In this document: one piece after another, positions 34,877-42,542 of the stretch
How positions within the stretch are numbered: position 1 is the stretch's first letter
Layout of the letters: each line of letters starts with the position of its first letter
Assembly: GCA_002722795.1 (NCBI GenBank)
Contig: PBMY01000001.1
Span: 1 to 42,542, forward strand
Direction: 5' to 3'
DNA: 42,542 nucleotides
DNA from: Crocinitomicaceae bacterium
GTDB lineage: Bacteria > Bacteroidota > Bacteroidia > Flavobacteriales_D > Sanyastnellaceae
The notes under the pieces: generated by a model
What the model was told of the DNA's origin: nothing
Database searches by the model: none
What the model saw: the letters and a program-made list of their open reading frames with translations, nothing else
Position numbers and translations under genes: made by a program

Positions 34877-35572
34877 ATGAAAAAATCAAGGTTTGCAGTA
34901 TTTGGAACTGGTAGGTATGGAACTCAAATAGCTCTGTCGCTAGCAAGGCGTGGGGCTGAGGTTTTTACCTTTGATTCTAAGCCTGAAAGAGCTGAAAATT
35001 TAAAAGACGAGGTATCTCTTGCTGTTGCATTAGACGCTACAGATAAGAAGGCTCTTTTAGGCCAAAACGTTCAAGATATAGACGCTGCTGTAGTAGCAAT
35101 TGGAGAAAATTTTGAAGCCACTGTATTAACGACCTTGAATCTTTTAGACCTTGAAATTCCAAGAATCATCGTTAGAGCAAATGATAAAAAACAGCATAGA
35201 ATTTTAAGCTCTTTAGGAGTAGAAGAAATTCTTAGCCCAGAAAGTGAGGTAGCAGCTGTTGTGTCTGAACGATTAATTAATCCAAGTATTAGAGGTTTCT
35301 TACAACTTCCTGACGAATATGAAATTGCTGAAATCAAAGCCCCTAAAAATTGTTGGGGAAGGTCTCTTAGAGACATTTCTCTTGGCTCTAAATACGAATT
35401 GCGTTTGATTACAATTCGAAGAGAATTTGAAGAGGGCGAAAACGGGAAAACTGAAATACGAGAACACATCATTGGTGTTCCTCAGCCTGACACTAAGATT
35501 CGTGAGACTGACACATTAGTTGTGTTTGGCCCATTAAAATCCGTAAAGAAATTCTTAGAGATAAACGGATAA
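34877..35572 (+). CDS. TrkA/KtrA-type RCK potassium-uptake regulatory protein
   Basis: The 231-residue cytoplasmic protein has an N-terminal Rossmann domain (VFGTGRYGTQIALSLARRG, acidic residue in TFDSK) and a C-terminal RCK_C domain (from about residue 145; ITIRREF, DTLVVFGPLKSVKKF). Such proteins bind nucleotides and gate TrkH/KtrB potassium channels. No channel gene is in the window, so the partner is encoded elsewhere. It starts four bases after kynU, so the two are cotranscribed without an obvious functional link. Its stop codon abuts that of the converging lipoprotein gene with no base between. Confidence 0.9.
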   Translation: MKKSRFAVFGTGRYGTQIALSLARRGAEVFTFDSKPERAENLKDEVSLAVALDATDKKALLGQNVQDIDAAVVAIGENFEATVLTTLNLLDLEIPRIIVRANDKKQHRILSSLGVEEILSPESEVAAVVSERLINPSIRGFLQLPDEYEIAEIKAPKNCWGRSLRDISLGSKYELRLITIRREFEEGENGKTEIREHIIGVPQPDTKIRETDTLVVFGPLKSVKKFLEING

Positions 35573-37141
35573 TTATTCGTTGATGTCCCAGCTCACCTCG
35601 TGAGTCCAATCCGCTTTTACTTGTATTGTCGACTGCATAACTCTAGCGGGTTCAGGTAGTGTCCAATTCTTGAGACTTACTCCATCCCAAACTCCATTAG
35701 CATTTGGGTCGCCTAGCCATCTCAAGGTATAAGATCCAGGGGTTAGATTTTTAAATCTCAAAGGCGGCATTCCCATTTCAAGATCAACAATATCTACTAC
35801 AGTGCCATTTGCTGAAATCAATTCTAACCATCCCTCAGCATTAATTTCAACAATTAATTCTGCAAGCTCATCTAGTTTAAATGTTGACCATTTTCTAGTT
35901 AGCGTATCTGTCAAAACTTGTTTTCCTTGACCCTCAACTGATCCTGGAAACATTTTTAATTCTACCACATTGCCTCGGCCAAATAATGCTTCTACATTAA
36001 TATCAAAAGGACTAGAATTAGAAATTTCTACATTCTCTATATCTACATTAATAGAGTCTGACCTTGTTAACTGAAATCTATTTGGTTTAACAAAAGTCAC
36101 AGGTCTGGAAAAAGTAAATGTTGCAATGGAGCCTAGAACCTGTTTCCCCTCTGGAGCTTTTGTTATTGAAAAAGCTGTCGCCTCTCCTATTTTCTCTTCT
36201 GAGATTTTTAGAGTGTCCGAGTCATCCCAAATTACAATTGCTTTTTCAACGTCTTCTGGATATGACCATAGCCACAAATTTTCTGCATCATTATACAACT
36301 CCATTCCTTCAGCTGTAATCTCTTCAATGCCGCCTAGCTCTTCACTTAATTCAATCTTCACCAAGCCCAAACTATCCCTCTCTACTCCAACAAAATATTT
36401 AACATCCACCCCATCCGTTTTCTGCATTTTCATGTCATGCAATAATGTGTCTTTAGATGAAACAAAAACTTGTTTTTCATTTATCGCAAGATGCTCTCCA
36501 TCCGTCCAAACATAGTTTCTGTCAACATCGTCAATTGCAAGAACTCTATATTTTCCTTCTGGCATATAGTTAACGGTAAAAAACCCATCTTCATTTGTTG
36601 TTGTTACAAAAAGAGGTAGCGCTCCTGATAATATTGAGTCAATTTGTAAGTCCCAATCATAAACAAATACTCTTTTATCTACTTGCTTTTCGTCTGAAAA
36701 AACATCTACTACTTTACCTGTTAGACTCAATGTGTCAAGGATCTCACCAGTAGAAAACGCATGCATTAAGTCACTTATCGGATTTGCTTCATTCACATCT
36801 ACAATAGCATCTCCAAACTGGAAAATATATGTTTTGTCTTTTTTTAGTTCTTCGTTCCAAATAAAGCTAACTGTCTTTCCCTTCATTACCCAATCAACTT
36901 GTTTAGTCAAGGGCGGAGAAACCAATAGTTGAGTGCTTAGTTGCCTAATATTAACATATTCATCAAATTCAAAAGTCATCATTCCTCCAGGCTTTGGCGA
37001 TACGTTTGTTGCTCCAAGTTTAGGCATTACTGAAATTACCCTTGGTGGTATTTTATCCACCTCGCCTCCTGTTGGTACGCCAACCTGAGCACAAGCTGAA
37101 ACAAAAAGTGTAATTATCACAAGAGCCTCTACCCTACCCAT
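35573..37141 (-). CDS. Ig-like (Big_5/SbsA-type) domain lipoprotein
   Basis: The 522-residue protein has a lipoprotein signal peptide with lipobox VSAC (Cys17). The N-terminal Ig-like domain (about 30-130) has the signature PPRVISVMPKLGATNVSP, then FEFDEYVN and YIFQFGDAIVDVNE. A CnaB-like beta domain follows (LTGKVVDVFSD, YRVLAIDDVDRNYVW), with more beta-rich sequence and a final segment GSYTLRWLGDPNANGVWDG. Such proteins are common in Bacteroidota with unknown function, probably at the periplasmic face of the outer membrane. Its start overlaps the upstream gene by 13 bases. Confidence 0.85.
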   Translation of the reverse strand: MGRVEALVIITLFVSACAQVGVPTGGEVDKIPPRVISVMPKLGATNVSPKPGGMMTFEFDEYVNIRQLSTQLLVSPPLTKQVDWVMKGKTVSFIWNEELKKDKTYIFQFGDAIVDVNEANPISDLMHAFSTGEILDTLSLTGKVVDVFSDEKQVDKRVFVYDWDLQIDSILSGALPLFVTTTNEDGFFTVNYMPEGKYRVLAIDDVDRNYVWTDGEHLAINEKQVFVSSKDTLLHDMKMQKTDGVDVKYFVGVERDSLGLVKIELSEELGGIEEITAEGMELYNDAENLWLWSYPEDVEKAIVIWDDSDTLKISEEKIGEATAFSITKAPEGKQVLGSIATFTFSRPVTFVKPNRFQLTRSDSINVDIENVEISNSSPFDINVEALFGRGNVVELKMFPGSVEGQGKQVLTDTLTRKWSTFKLDELAELIVEINAEGWLELISANGTVVDIVDLEMGMPPLRFKNLTPGSYTLRWLGDPNANGVWDGVSLKNWTLPEPARVMQSTIQVKADWTHEVSWDINE

Positions 37142-37590
37142 CTAGATTCTAATTTCTGAACTACTAACTCTAAATATTTAATTTCATCGGAAGAAAATCC
37201 GTTGAATTCTATACTGTCAATATCAAGTACTGCTACAACATTCCTTGATTTTCTTACAGGAATAACCACCTCTGAATTGCTTATTGAACTGCATGCTACA
37301 TGGCCTTCAAATTCATGAACATTTTCTACTACAACTGTTGAATTTTCCTCCCAAGATTTAGCGCAAACTCCTTTTCCTCGTTTAAGTCTTGTACATGCAA
37401 TTGGGCCTTGAAATGGTCCCAAAACCAATTCATCAGCAACTTCATCAACTGTATAAAACCCAACCCAATGCCATCCAGATCTTTCCATTAAATGTGTGCA
37501 AACATTTGCCATATTAGCAATGTTACTTGTCTCATTTGAAATTAGAGTTTCTACTTCTTTTATGATATTTGAAGAAATCGGCATAGACAT
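37129..37590 (-). CDS. msrC: GAF-domain free methionine-(R)-sulfoxide reductase
   Basis: This 153-residue single-GAF protein is of the fRMsr type, which reduces free methionine-R-sulfoxide. The three conserved cysteines are present: Cys66 and Cys76 in ACTRLKRGKGVCAKSW, and Cys100 in HVACSSISNSEVVIP. The motif WVGFYTVD and the final VLDIDSIEFNGF are also typical. The frame can begin with TTG at 37593, ATG at 37590 or ATG at 37584. A TATCTTTG promoter box ends exactly at the 37590 ATG, so 37584 may be the real start. It overlaps the lipoprotein gene by 13 bases. Confidence 0.9.
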   Translation of the reverse strand: MSMPISSNIIKEVETLISNETSNIANMANVCTHLMERSGWHWVGFYTVDEVADELVLGPFQGPIACTRLKRGKGVCAKSWEENSTVVVENVHEFEGHVACSSISNSEVVIPVRKSRNVVAVLDIDSIEFNGFSSDEIKYLELVVQKLESRWVG

Positions 37591-37598
37591 CAAAGATA
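37591..37598 (-). promoter_or_regulatory. Candidate -7 promoter box touching the start of the fRMsr gene
   Basis: TATCTTTG matches TAnnTTTG and directly abuts the ATG at 37590 (six bases before the ATG at 37584). It overlaps a small inverted repeat AGATATA-TTTT-TATATCT at 37594-37611, which could be an operator but may be chance in AT-rich DNA. Confidence 0.45.
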
Positions 37599-37746
37599 TA
37601 TTTTTATATCTAGGCTAACACAAGAAAAGTAGCTCCAAGTACTCGGATCTGCCAACTCAAAAAATAAATCAACTATTAAAGCCATAATAATTAAATATGA
37701 GAAAATTAAGCATTTGTAAAATTGTCTAATTCACTTGTGTGAGCCT

Positions 37747-37754
37747 TAGGTTTG
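37747..37754 (+). promoter_or_regulatory. Candidate -7 promoter box four bases before the DUF72 GTG start
   Basis: TAGGTTTG matches TAnnTTTG. A TTG at 37722-37724 lies 22 bases upstream. Only four bases separate the box from the start codon, so the mRNA would be leaderless or nearly so. Confidence 0.5.
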
Positions 37755-37758
37755 TAAA

Positions 37759-38655
37759 GTGAAATTTGGGAAGGTTGATAGTACAGACGATCTAAATGGA
37801 ATTATTTGGGATTTCCCTCAGACTAGTATTGAATTTTCATCATCAAAATATGAGAGAGTAAAAGTTTCAGCTGGTGGAACAATGTGGACAATAAGGCCCT
37901 GGAGGGGAAGCGTTTATCCACAAAAAGACCCAATGAGAACTTGGCCAAAACATTACGGTTCTCAGTTTGGAAACATAGAATTAAATGCAACTCATTACAA
38001 AATTTATCCTCGAGATAAAATGTTACAATGGGCAGAATTAATGCCAGATGAGTTTAAATTTTGTCCCAAGTTCCCGGCAATTATTTCTCATTATAGAAGA
38101 TTAAATAATTGTGCAGGTCCCACAGATGATTTCATAGAAGGTATGCTTGCTATGGGTGAAAAATTAGGCCCTGCATTTCTTCAACTTCCACCACATTTTG
38201 GGCCAAAGCATTCTGAAAAACTAATTGAATATCTAGAGTCTTGGCCTAGAGAATTAAAAATGGCAGTAGAGTTCAGGCACCCGGAATGGTTTAAAAGAGG
38301 GCATCAAGCGGATTCTGTATGGGAGACAATGTCAAGGCTTGGAATTGGGGCCGTTATTTGTGACACCGCAACTAGACGAGATGCCTTACATATGAGGGTG
38401 ACTGCACCCTTTATTCTTGTCCGATTTGGAGGATATAGTGGTCACAAAAGTGATAAGTTAAGAATTAAAAATTGGGTTAAATGGATCGCCTCTCATTCTA
38501 GACTGGGAATAGAATCCTTTTACTTTTTAGTACACCAAAAAAACAGCTTATATACCCCAAAAACATGTATAGAATTCGCCGAGTTATGTAAAAAAACTAT
38601 GGGTATTTACGTTAAGTCTCCAATCATAAAATCAAGAGGAAATATTATCATCTAA
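37759..38655 (+). CDS. DUF72 family protein
   Basis: The 298-residue protein has the DUF72 TIM-barrel signatures: MWTIRPWRGSVYP, FGNIELNATHYKIYP, FKFCPKFPAIISHYRR, FLQLPPHFGP, AVEFRHPEWF, and a late FYFLVHQ. The function of the family is not established; a nuclease-like or phosphate-binding barrel has been suggested. The start is GTG at 37759, which gives the usual N-terminus MKFGKV for Bacteroidota members; the next in-frame ATG would remove the first conserved block. Its last 24 bases overlap the end of secA on the other strand. Confidence 0.88.
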   Translation: MKFGKVDSTDDLNGIIWDFPQTSIEFSSSKYERVKVSAGGTMWTIRPWRGSVYPQKDPMRTWPKHYGSQFGNIELNATHYKIYPRDKMLQWAELMPDEFKFCPKFPAIISHYRRLNNCAGPTDDFIEGMLAMGEKLGPAFLQLPPHFGPKHSEKLIEYLESWPRELKMAVEFRHPEWFKRGHQADSVWETMSRLGIGAVICDTATRRDALHMRVTAPFILVRFGGYSGHKSDKLRIKNWVKWIASHSRLGIESFYFLVHQKNSLYTPKTCIEFAELCKKTMGIYVKSPIIKSRGNIII

Positions 38656-41600
38656 TATCCATCCTTGATTTAAAAATATTTCAGCTTTTTTATATTTTAA
38701 ACTTTTAACTTCATTCCCTTTCTTAATTGTTACTATTTGATTTCTTCCTATCTTTTTCTGGGTTCGAATTGGCGAGACTTTAGGAGGTGAATTTGGTGAT
38801 CTACTTTGACCGACACTTCCTCCTTGCCTTATATATTTAGAATTTTGCTGAGATATATTTTCTACCCCTGCCTTAGATGTGATCCCTTGAGGAGAACTTT
38901 GTGTTTGTCTTGCTTGACTAATCTTCTGTTCGTTTGGATTAGAAGGAATTGTGCACTTCATCAAGAAGGAAGCAACCTCAGTATTGATCTTGCTAACCAT
39001 CTTTTTAAATAGTTCGTAAGATTCAAATTTGTATATAAGAAGTGGATCTTTTTGCTCGTGACGCGCGTGTTGAACATTTGCCCTCAAATCATCCATTAAC
39101 CTAAGGTGTTCTTTCCAATGTTGATCTATCACAGCTAGTACTACTTGCTTCTCAAGAGACTTCAGCACGCTCTTAGCTTCAGTAGCAACGCTCTCCTCTA
39201 TGTCAGTGCTTACTTGAATAGTTTTACGACCATCAGTAAATGGCACTAAAATGTTCTTGTAGTCATTTAAGTCATCATCGTAAACCCTCTTAATAACGGG
39301 ATGAGCTCTTGTAGCAAGTTCATCGAGTTTAGCTCTATAATTATTTTCAGATGATGAGTAAATTGAATAAACCAAATCATCGGATTTTCCTGTAATAAAA
39401 TCATCCTCACTAATTGGGGAATCTATTCCCATTTGTGCGAGCATGCCAAGCTTAAAGTTCTCATAATCTTTGTGCTCGTGATTTGCGTCGACATTGTTTT
39501 CTGCTAGTTCAAAAAACATGTTTGCAATGTCTGTTCTGATTCTATCACCGTGAAGTGCGTGGCGACGCTTCTTGTAAATCACCTCACGTTGAGCATTCAT
39601 TACATCATCGTATTCCAATAGTCTCTTACGAACGCCAAAGTTGTTTTCCTCAACCTTGGTTTGGGCTCTTTCAATAGACCTAGAAATCATTTTATGCTGA
39701 ATCACCTCTCCCTCTTGATGACCCATTTTATCCATCATTTTGGCAACTCTGTCTGAGCCAAATAATCTCATCAAATCATCTTCAAGTGATGCATAGAACT
39801 GAGACGAACCCGGATCACCTTGACGGCCCGAACGACCCCTTAACTGTCTATCAACTCTTCTCGAATCATGACGCTCTGTACCAATAATTGCAAGCCCTCC
39901 TGCAGCCTTCACCTCATCGCTTAACTTGATGTCAGTACCACGACCAGCCATGTTTGTAGCAATGGTAATCGTTCCTGGTTCACCTGCCTTAGTTACAACT
40001 TCCGCTTCTTGTTGGTGACGCTTGGCATTCAACACTTGGTGCTTCAGCCCCCTCATGTCTAACATCCTTGAAAGAAGCTCACTTACCTCAACCGTTGTTG
40101 TACCAACTAGAACCGGTCTTCCAGATTTACTAAGCTTCTCTACATCCTCAATTACAGCGTTATACTTTTCCCTCTTTGTCTTGTAGACCAAATCCTCTTT
40201 ATCCGCTCTTGCTATAGGCCTATTCGTTGGTATAACTTTTACGTCTAAATTGTATATATCCCAAAACTCACCTGCCTCCGTTTCAGCTGTACCGGTCATA
40301 CCACTCAATTTGTGGTACATCCTAAAGTAGTTCTGTAGAGTAACTGTTGCGTATGTCTGAGTTGCCGCCTCAATCTTCACATTCTCCTTCGCCTCTATTG
40401 CTTGGTGAAGTCCATCGCTGTATCGACGACCGTCCATAATACGACCAGTCTGTTCGTCAACAATCTTCACCTTATTGTCCATAATCACATACTCGACATC
40501 TTTCTCAAAAAGAGTGTATGCCTTTAATAATTGATTCATAGAATGTATCCTCGCTGACTTCACTCCGTAGTCCCTCATGATCTCTTGCTTTTTTGCAAGC
40601 TTGTCATCATCGGTGTTGTCGGAATTATCTACATTAACTAGCTCAGTTGCAAGATCAGGCATAGTAAAAAATGCATCATCTTCCATCCCGTCTGTCAAGA
40701 AAGCAATTCCCTTTTCACTCAGCTCAATTTGATTGTTCTTCTCATCAATCACGAAATACAACTCAGCATCAGCTTTGTGCATTTCACGCTGATTGTCCGC
40801 AAGGTAGTATCCCTCAACTCCTAGCAATGTTTGGCGCATGCCTTCATTACTCAAAAACTTAATAAGAGGCTTAGACTTCGGTAGACCTCTAAAGGCTCTG
40901 TAAAGCGCTAACCCACAATCCTCTTTTTGTTGTTTAGAAATTCCATCATCGAGAAGTTTTCTAGCCTCAGACAAGAAGCCCTGAACAGCTTTTTGCTGAA
41001 CCTTAATCAGCTTCACTACCATAGGCTTTAGAGCATCGAATTCTTGCTCATCACCCTTGGGTGTCGGACCACTGATAATAAGAGGTGTTCTTGCTTCATC
41101 AATTAAAACAGAATCTACCTCATCGACAATTGCATAATGATGGCGGCGCTGAACTAATGAGGTTGGCTTTTGCGCCATATTATCTCTTAAGTAGTCAAAA
41201 CCAAATTCGTTATTCGTGCCAAATGTGATATCACACTTATAAGCATCCCTTCTCGACTCGCTATTAGGTTGATGCTTGTCAATACAGTCAACACTAAGTC
41301 CGTGGAACTCATAAATAGGACCCATCCACTCAGCATCACGTCTCGCTAGGTAATCGTTTACTGTAACAACATGAACTCCCCTTCCAGTTAATGCATTCAA
41401 GAAAACTGGAAGTGTCGCCACAAGGGTTTTACCCTCACCAGTTTGCATCTCAGCAACACTACCTCTATGAAGAGCTACACCTCCAACTAGCTGCACGTCG
41501 TAGTGAATCATTTCCCACTTAACTTCTGAACCAGCAGCAGTCCAAGATTTGGCCCAATATGCTTTATCGCCTTCAATTCTAACTACATCTCTTTCAGCAG

Positions 41601-42021
41601 CAATGGCTCTGTCAAAATGTTGAGCAGTCACCTCAACATCTCCCTCCATTGTAAATCGCTTGGCTGTTTCTTTTACAAGAGCAAAAGCTTCTGGCATGAT
41701 GTCGTTCAATACTATTTCGAGTTCTTCATTGACTTTTAACTCAAGGCTGTCAATTTTGTCAAAGACTGCCTCTTTAGCATCTAAGTCGGCTTCTGACATT
41801 GTCGCAGCATGAGCTTTGAGCTCGGCAATTTCTTTTTGCAAGGATTCAACATGAGCGTGAATTCTTGATTTCAACTCTGAACTTTTCTCTCTCAACTGAT
41901 CAGCGCTTAGTGACTCTAGAGATTTTTCCTCCTCTAGCACTGCGTCAACAACAGGTTGGATTTCCTTAATGTCTGAAAAGGACTTATCCCCTAGAAAAAT
42001 TTTTAAAAGGCCTTTAAGCAT
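38632..42021 (-). CDS. secA: Preprotein translocase ATPase SecA (long form)
   Basis: The 1129-residue motor drives unfolded proteins through SecYEG. Visible are the Walker A motif (AEMQTGEGKTLVATLP, near residue 190), Walker B and DEAD-box region (DEVDSVLIDEARTPLII), TNMAGRGTDI, the GTERHDSRRVDRQLRGRSGRQGDPG sensor region cut here to HDSRRVDRQLRGRSGRQG, and the preprotein cross-linking insertions that make Bacteroidota SecA longer than the E. coli form. After a Gln/Ser/Pro-rich linker it ends in KKIGRNQIVTIKKGNEVKSL plus a short tail, without the C-x-C-x(8)-C-H/C zinc motif. A TATTTTTG box lies five bases before the ATG. Confidence 0.97.
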   Translation of the reverse strand: MLKGLLKIFLGDKSFSDIKEIQPVVDAVLEEEKSLESLSADQLREKSSELKSRIHAHVESLQKEIAELKAHAATMSEADLDAKEAVFDKIDSLELKVNEELEIVLNDIMPEAFALVKETAKRFTMEGDVEVTAQHFDRAIAAERDVVRIEGDKAYWAKSWTAAGSEVKWEMIHYDVQLVGGVALHRGSVAEMQTGEGKTLVATLPVFLNALTGRGVHVVTVNDYLARRDAEWMGPIYEFHGLSVDCIDKHQPNSESRRDAYKCDITFGTNNEFGFDYLRDNMAQKPTSLVQRRHHYAIVDEVDSVLIDEARTPLIISGPTPKGDEQEFDALKPMVVKLIKVQQKAVQGFLSEARKLLDDGISKQQKEDCGLALYRAFRGLPKSKPLIKFLSNEGMRQTLLGVEGYYLADNQREMHKADAELYFVIDEKNNQIELSEKGIAFLTDGMEDDAFFTMPDLATELVNVDNSDNTDDDKLAKKQEIMRDYGVKSARIHSMNQLLKAYTLFEKDVEYVIMDNKVKIVDEQTGRIMDGRRYSDGLHQAIEAKENVKIEAATQTYATVTLQNYFRMYHKLSGMTGTAETEAGEFWDIYNLDVKVIPTNRPIARADKEDLVYKTKREKYNAVIEDVEKLSKSGRPVLVGTTTVEVSELLSRMLDMRGLKHQVLNAKRHQQEAEVVTKAGEPGTITIATNMAGRGTDIKLSDEVKAAGGLAIIGTERHDSRRVDRQLRGRSGRQGDPGSSQFYASLEDDLMRLFGSDRVAKMMDKMGHQEGEVIQHKMISRSIERAQTKVEENNFGVRKRLLEYDDVMNAQREVIYKKRRHALHGDRIRTDIANMFFELAENNVDANHEHKDYENFKLGMLAQMGIDSPISEDDFITGKSDDLVYSIYSSSENNYRAKLDELATRAHPVIKRVYDDDLNDYKNILVPFTDGRKTIQVSTDIEESVATEAKSVLKSLEKQVVLAVIDQHWKEHLRLMDDLRANVQHARHEQKDPLLIYKFESYELFKKMVSKINTEVASFLMKCTIPSNPNEQKISQARQTQSSPQGITSKAGVENISQQNSKYIRQGGSVGQSRSPNSPPKVSPIRTQKKIGRNQIVTIKKGNEVKSLKYKKAEIFLNQGWILDDNISS

Positions 42022-42026
42022 GATGG

Positions 42027-42034
42027 CAAAAATA
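42027..42034 (-). promoter_or_regulatory. Candidate -7 promoter box five bases before the secA ATG
   Basis: TATTTTTG on the minus strand matches TAnnTTTG. Only five bases lie between it and the ATG at 42021, implying a near-leaderless secA transcript, which would leave no room for SecM-like leader control. Confidence 0.45.
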
Positions 42035-42177
42035 CAGTGATTTCATTGAAATAGAGATTGAACAATGTAATATGTAGCTCTCACATAAATATGGTATTTT
42101 AAATCTTTAGTTTAGTGTTTATCAGTGATTTAAGCTGTTATCAATATTTAATGTTAACAACTCCAGTAGAAGAAGGG

Positions 42178-42208
42178 TTGAAATAATGTAGTAGGTAAAC
42201 TTTCTTTG
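42178..42208 (+). promoter_or_regulatory. Possible nrdB promoter
   Basis: TTG at 42178-42180, 20 bases, then TTTCTTTG at 42201-42208. The second element differs from TAnnTTTG at one position. It would give a leader of about 80 bases containing both CCACCCAA octamers. Evidence is weak. Confidence 0.3.
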
Positions 42209-42293
42209 GAACGTTGATTGGTTGCGAGTCGATTTCGCCTTACCACAGCCACCCAAAATTTTCTTTAACCACCCAATTAAAAGTCATTTAGAC

Positions 42294-42542
42294 ATGCAAC
42301 AACCATCTTCAAAAGTATCGGACGCCGAGAACAAAGAAACCATAATAGAAGAAGTAGATATGGCGCAACAAACTTCTATTGAAGAGGTGCTTCCTGAGAA
42401 TACGGAAGTTATGGAGCCTATCCTTGTGGAGAACCCAAACCGTTTTGTTCTTTTCCCAATCCAGCACGATGATATATGGGCAGAGTACAAAAAACAAGAA
42501 GCATGTATTTGGACAGCTGAAGAAATCGACCTTTCATCGGAT
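42294..42542 (+). CDS. nrdB: Ribonucleotide reductase class I small subunit, N-terminal 83 residues (3' end outside window)
   Basis: The frame is open from the ATG at 42294 to the window edge. An acidic N-terminal extension of about 45 residues precedes the family start [20 protein letters not shown], then [12 protein letters not shown], which matches the beginning of class I R2 proteins; Glu/Asp in the last segment lies near the first diiron ligand. R2 carries the radical-generating metal centre and pairs with NrdA to make deoxyribonucleotides. A second ATG at 42360 ([10 protein letters not shown]) could be the real start. The gene diverges from secA. Confidence 0.92.
   Translation, partial: MQQPSSKVSDAENKETIIEEVDMAQQTSIEEVLPENTEVMEPILVENPNRFVLFPIQHDDIWAEYKKQEACIWTAEEIDLSSD

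Larger units (their letters stand above)
42022..42293. other. 272-base divergent intergenic region between secA and nrdB
   Basis: It holds the secA promoter box at 42027-42034 and a possible nrdB promoter at 42178-42208. Two identical CCACCCAA octamers lie at 42249-42256 and 42269-42276, exactly 20 bases apart, shortly before the nrdB start. I looked for NrdR boxes and saw none. No coding sequence is evident. Confidence 0.5.

Noticed and set aside
35071-35472. A 133-codon frame on the minus strand.
   Set aside because: It is antisense to the well-supported trkA-like gene.

Overview
The window looks like a chromosomal segment of an aerobic, AT-rich member of the Bacteroidota, most likely Flavobacteriales or a close relative. 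The evidence is an alternative complex III respiratory cluster (actA, actB), PorZ and several proteins with type IX secretion (T9SS) sorting tails, a long SecA with the flavobacterial-type tail, TAnnTTTG promoter boxes, and no obvious Shine-Dalgarno sequences. All genes look vertically inherited. I see no phage, insertion sequence, tRNA, rRNA or CRISPR array.

Layout. 1-3312 (minus): actB (cut by the window edge) and a six-heme actA. 3491-4003 (plus): SPOR-domain protein. 4013-8503 (minus): the translation/transcription operon rimP-nusA-infB, with a terminator-like hairpin in its leader. 8652-11810 (plus): porZ and an omega-amidase-type nitrilase. 12122-18238 (minus): a DUF2723 (TMEM260-like) membrane protein whose C-terminal helical domain is cut off by an in-frame TAA, then purN, rnhA and gcdH. 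18286-21657 (minus): a cysteine-rich mosaic T9SS cargo with LDLa-like, VWC-like, PKD and Kazal modules. 21718-25585 (minus): a tightly packed run of a GH3-family ligase, uridine kinase, an ArsC/Spx-like protein, an EamA transporter and 3-hydroxyanthranilate dioxygenase. 25661-29725 (minus): two related T9SS cargo proteins, each with its own terminator. 29797-32658 (minus): gcvP. 32716-35572 (plus): a degenerate UbiA-like membrane protein, kynureninase and a TrkA/KtrA-type protein. 35573-37590 (minus): an Ig-like lipoprotein and free-methionine sulfoxide reductase. 37759-38655 (plus): DUF72. 38632-42021 (minus): secA. 42294 to the end (plus): start of nrdB.

Functional links. HAO and KynU are two steps of de novo NAD synthesis from tryptophan. 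Omega-amidase is the usual partner of kynurenine/glutamine transaminases, and GcdH sits at the bottom of lysine/tryptophan breakdown. SecA delivers proteins to the periplasm; PorZ helps attach T9SS cargo at the surface; three cargo proteins are encoded here. DUF2723 is a candidate glycosyltransferase for exported proteins.

The most notable points are: (1) the in-frame stop dividing the DUF2723 protein exactly between its membrane enzyme and its helical tail; (2) the mosaic surface protein built of animal-like extracellular modules; (3) several genes whose -7 promoter box lies 0-6 bases before the start codon, implying leaderless mRNAs; (4) a possible attenuator before rimP; (5) an HAO that has lost its second (rubredoxin-like) iron site. 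I found no clearly new defence or mobile system.
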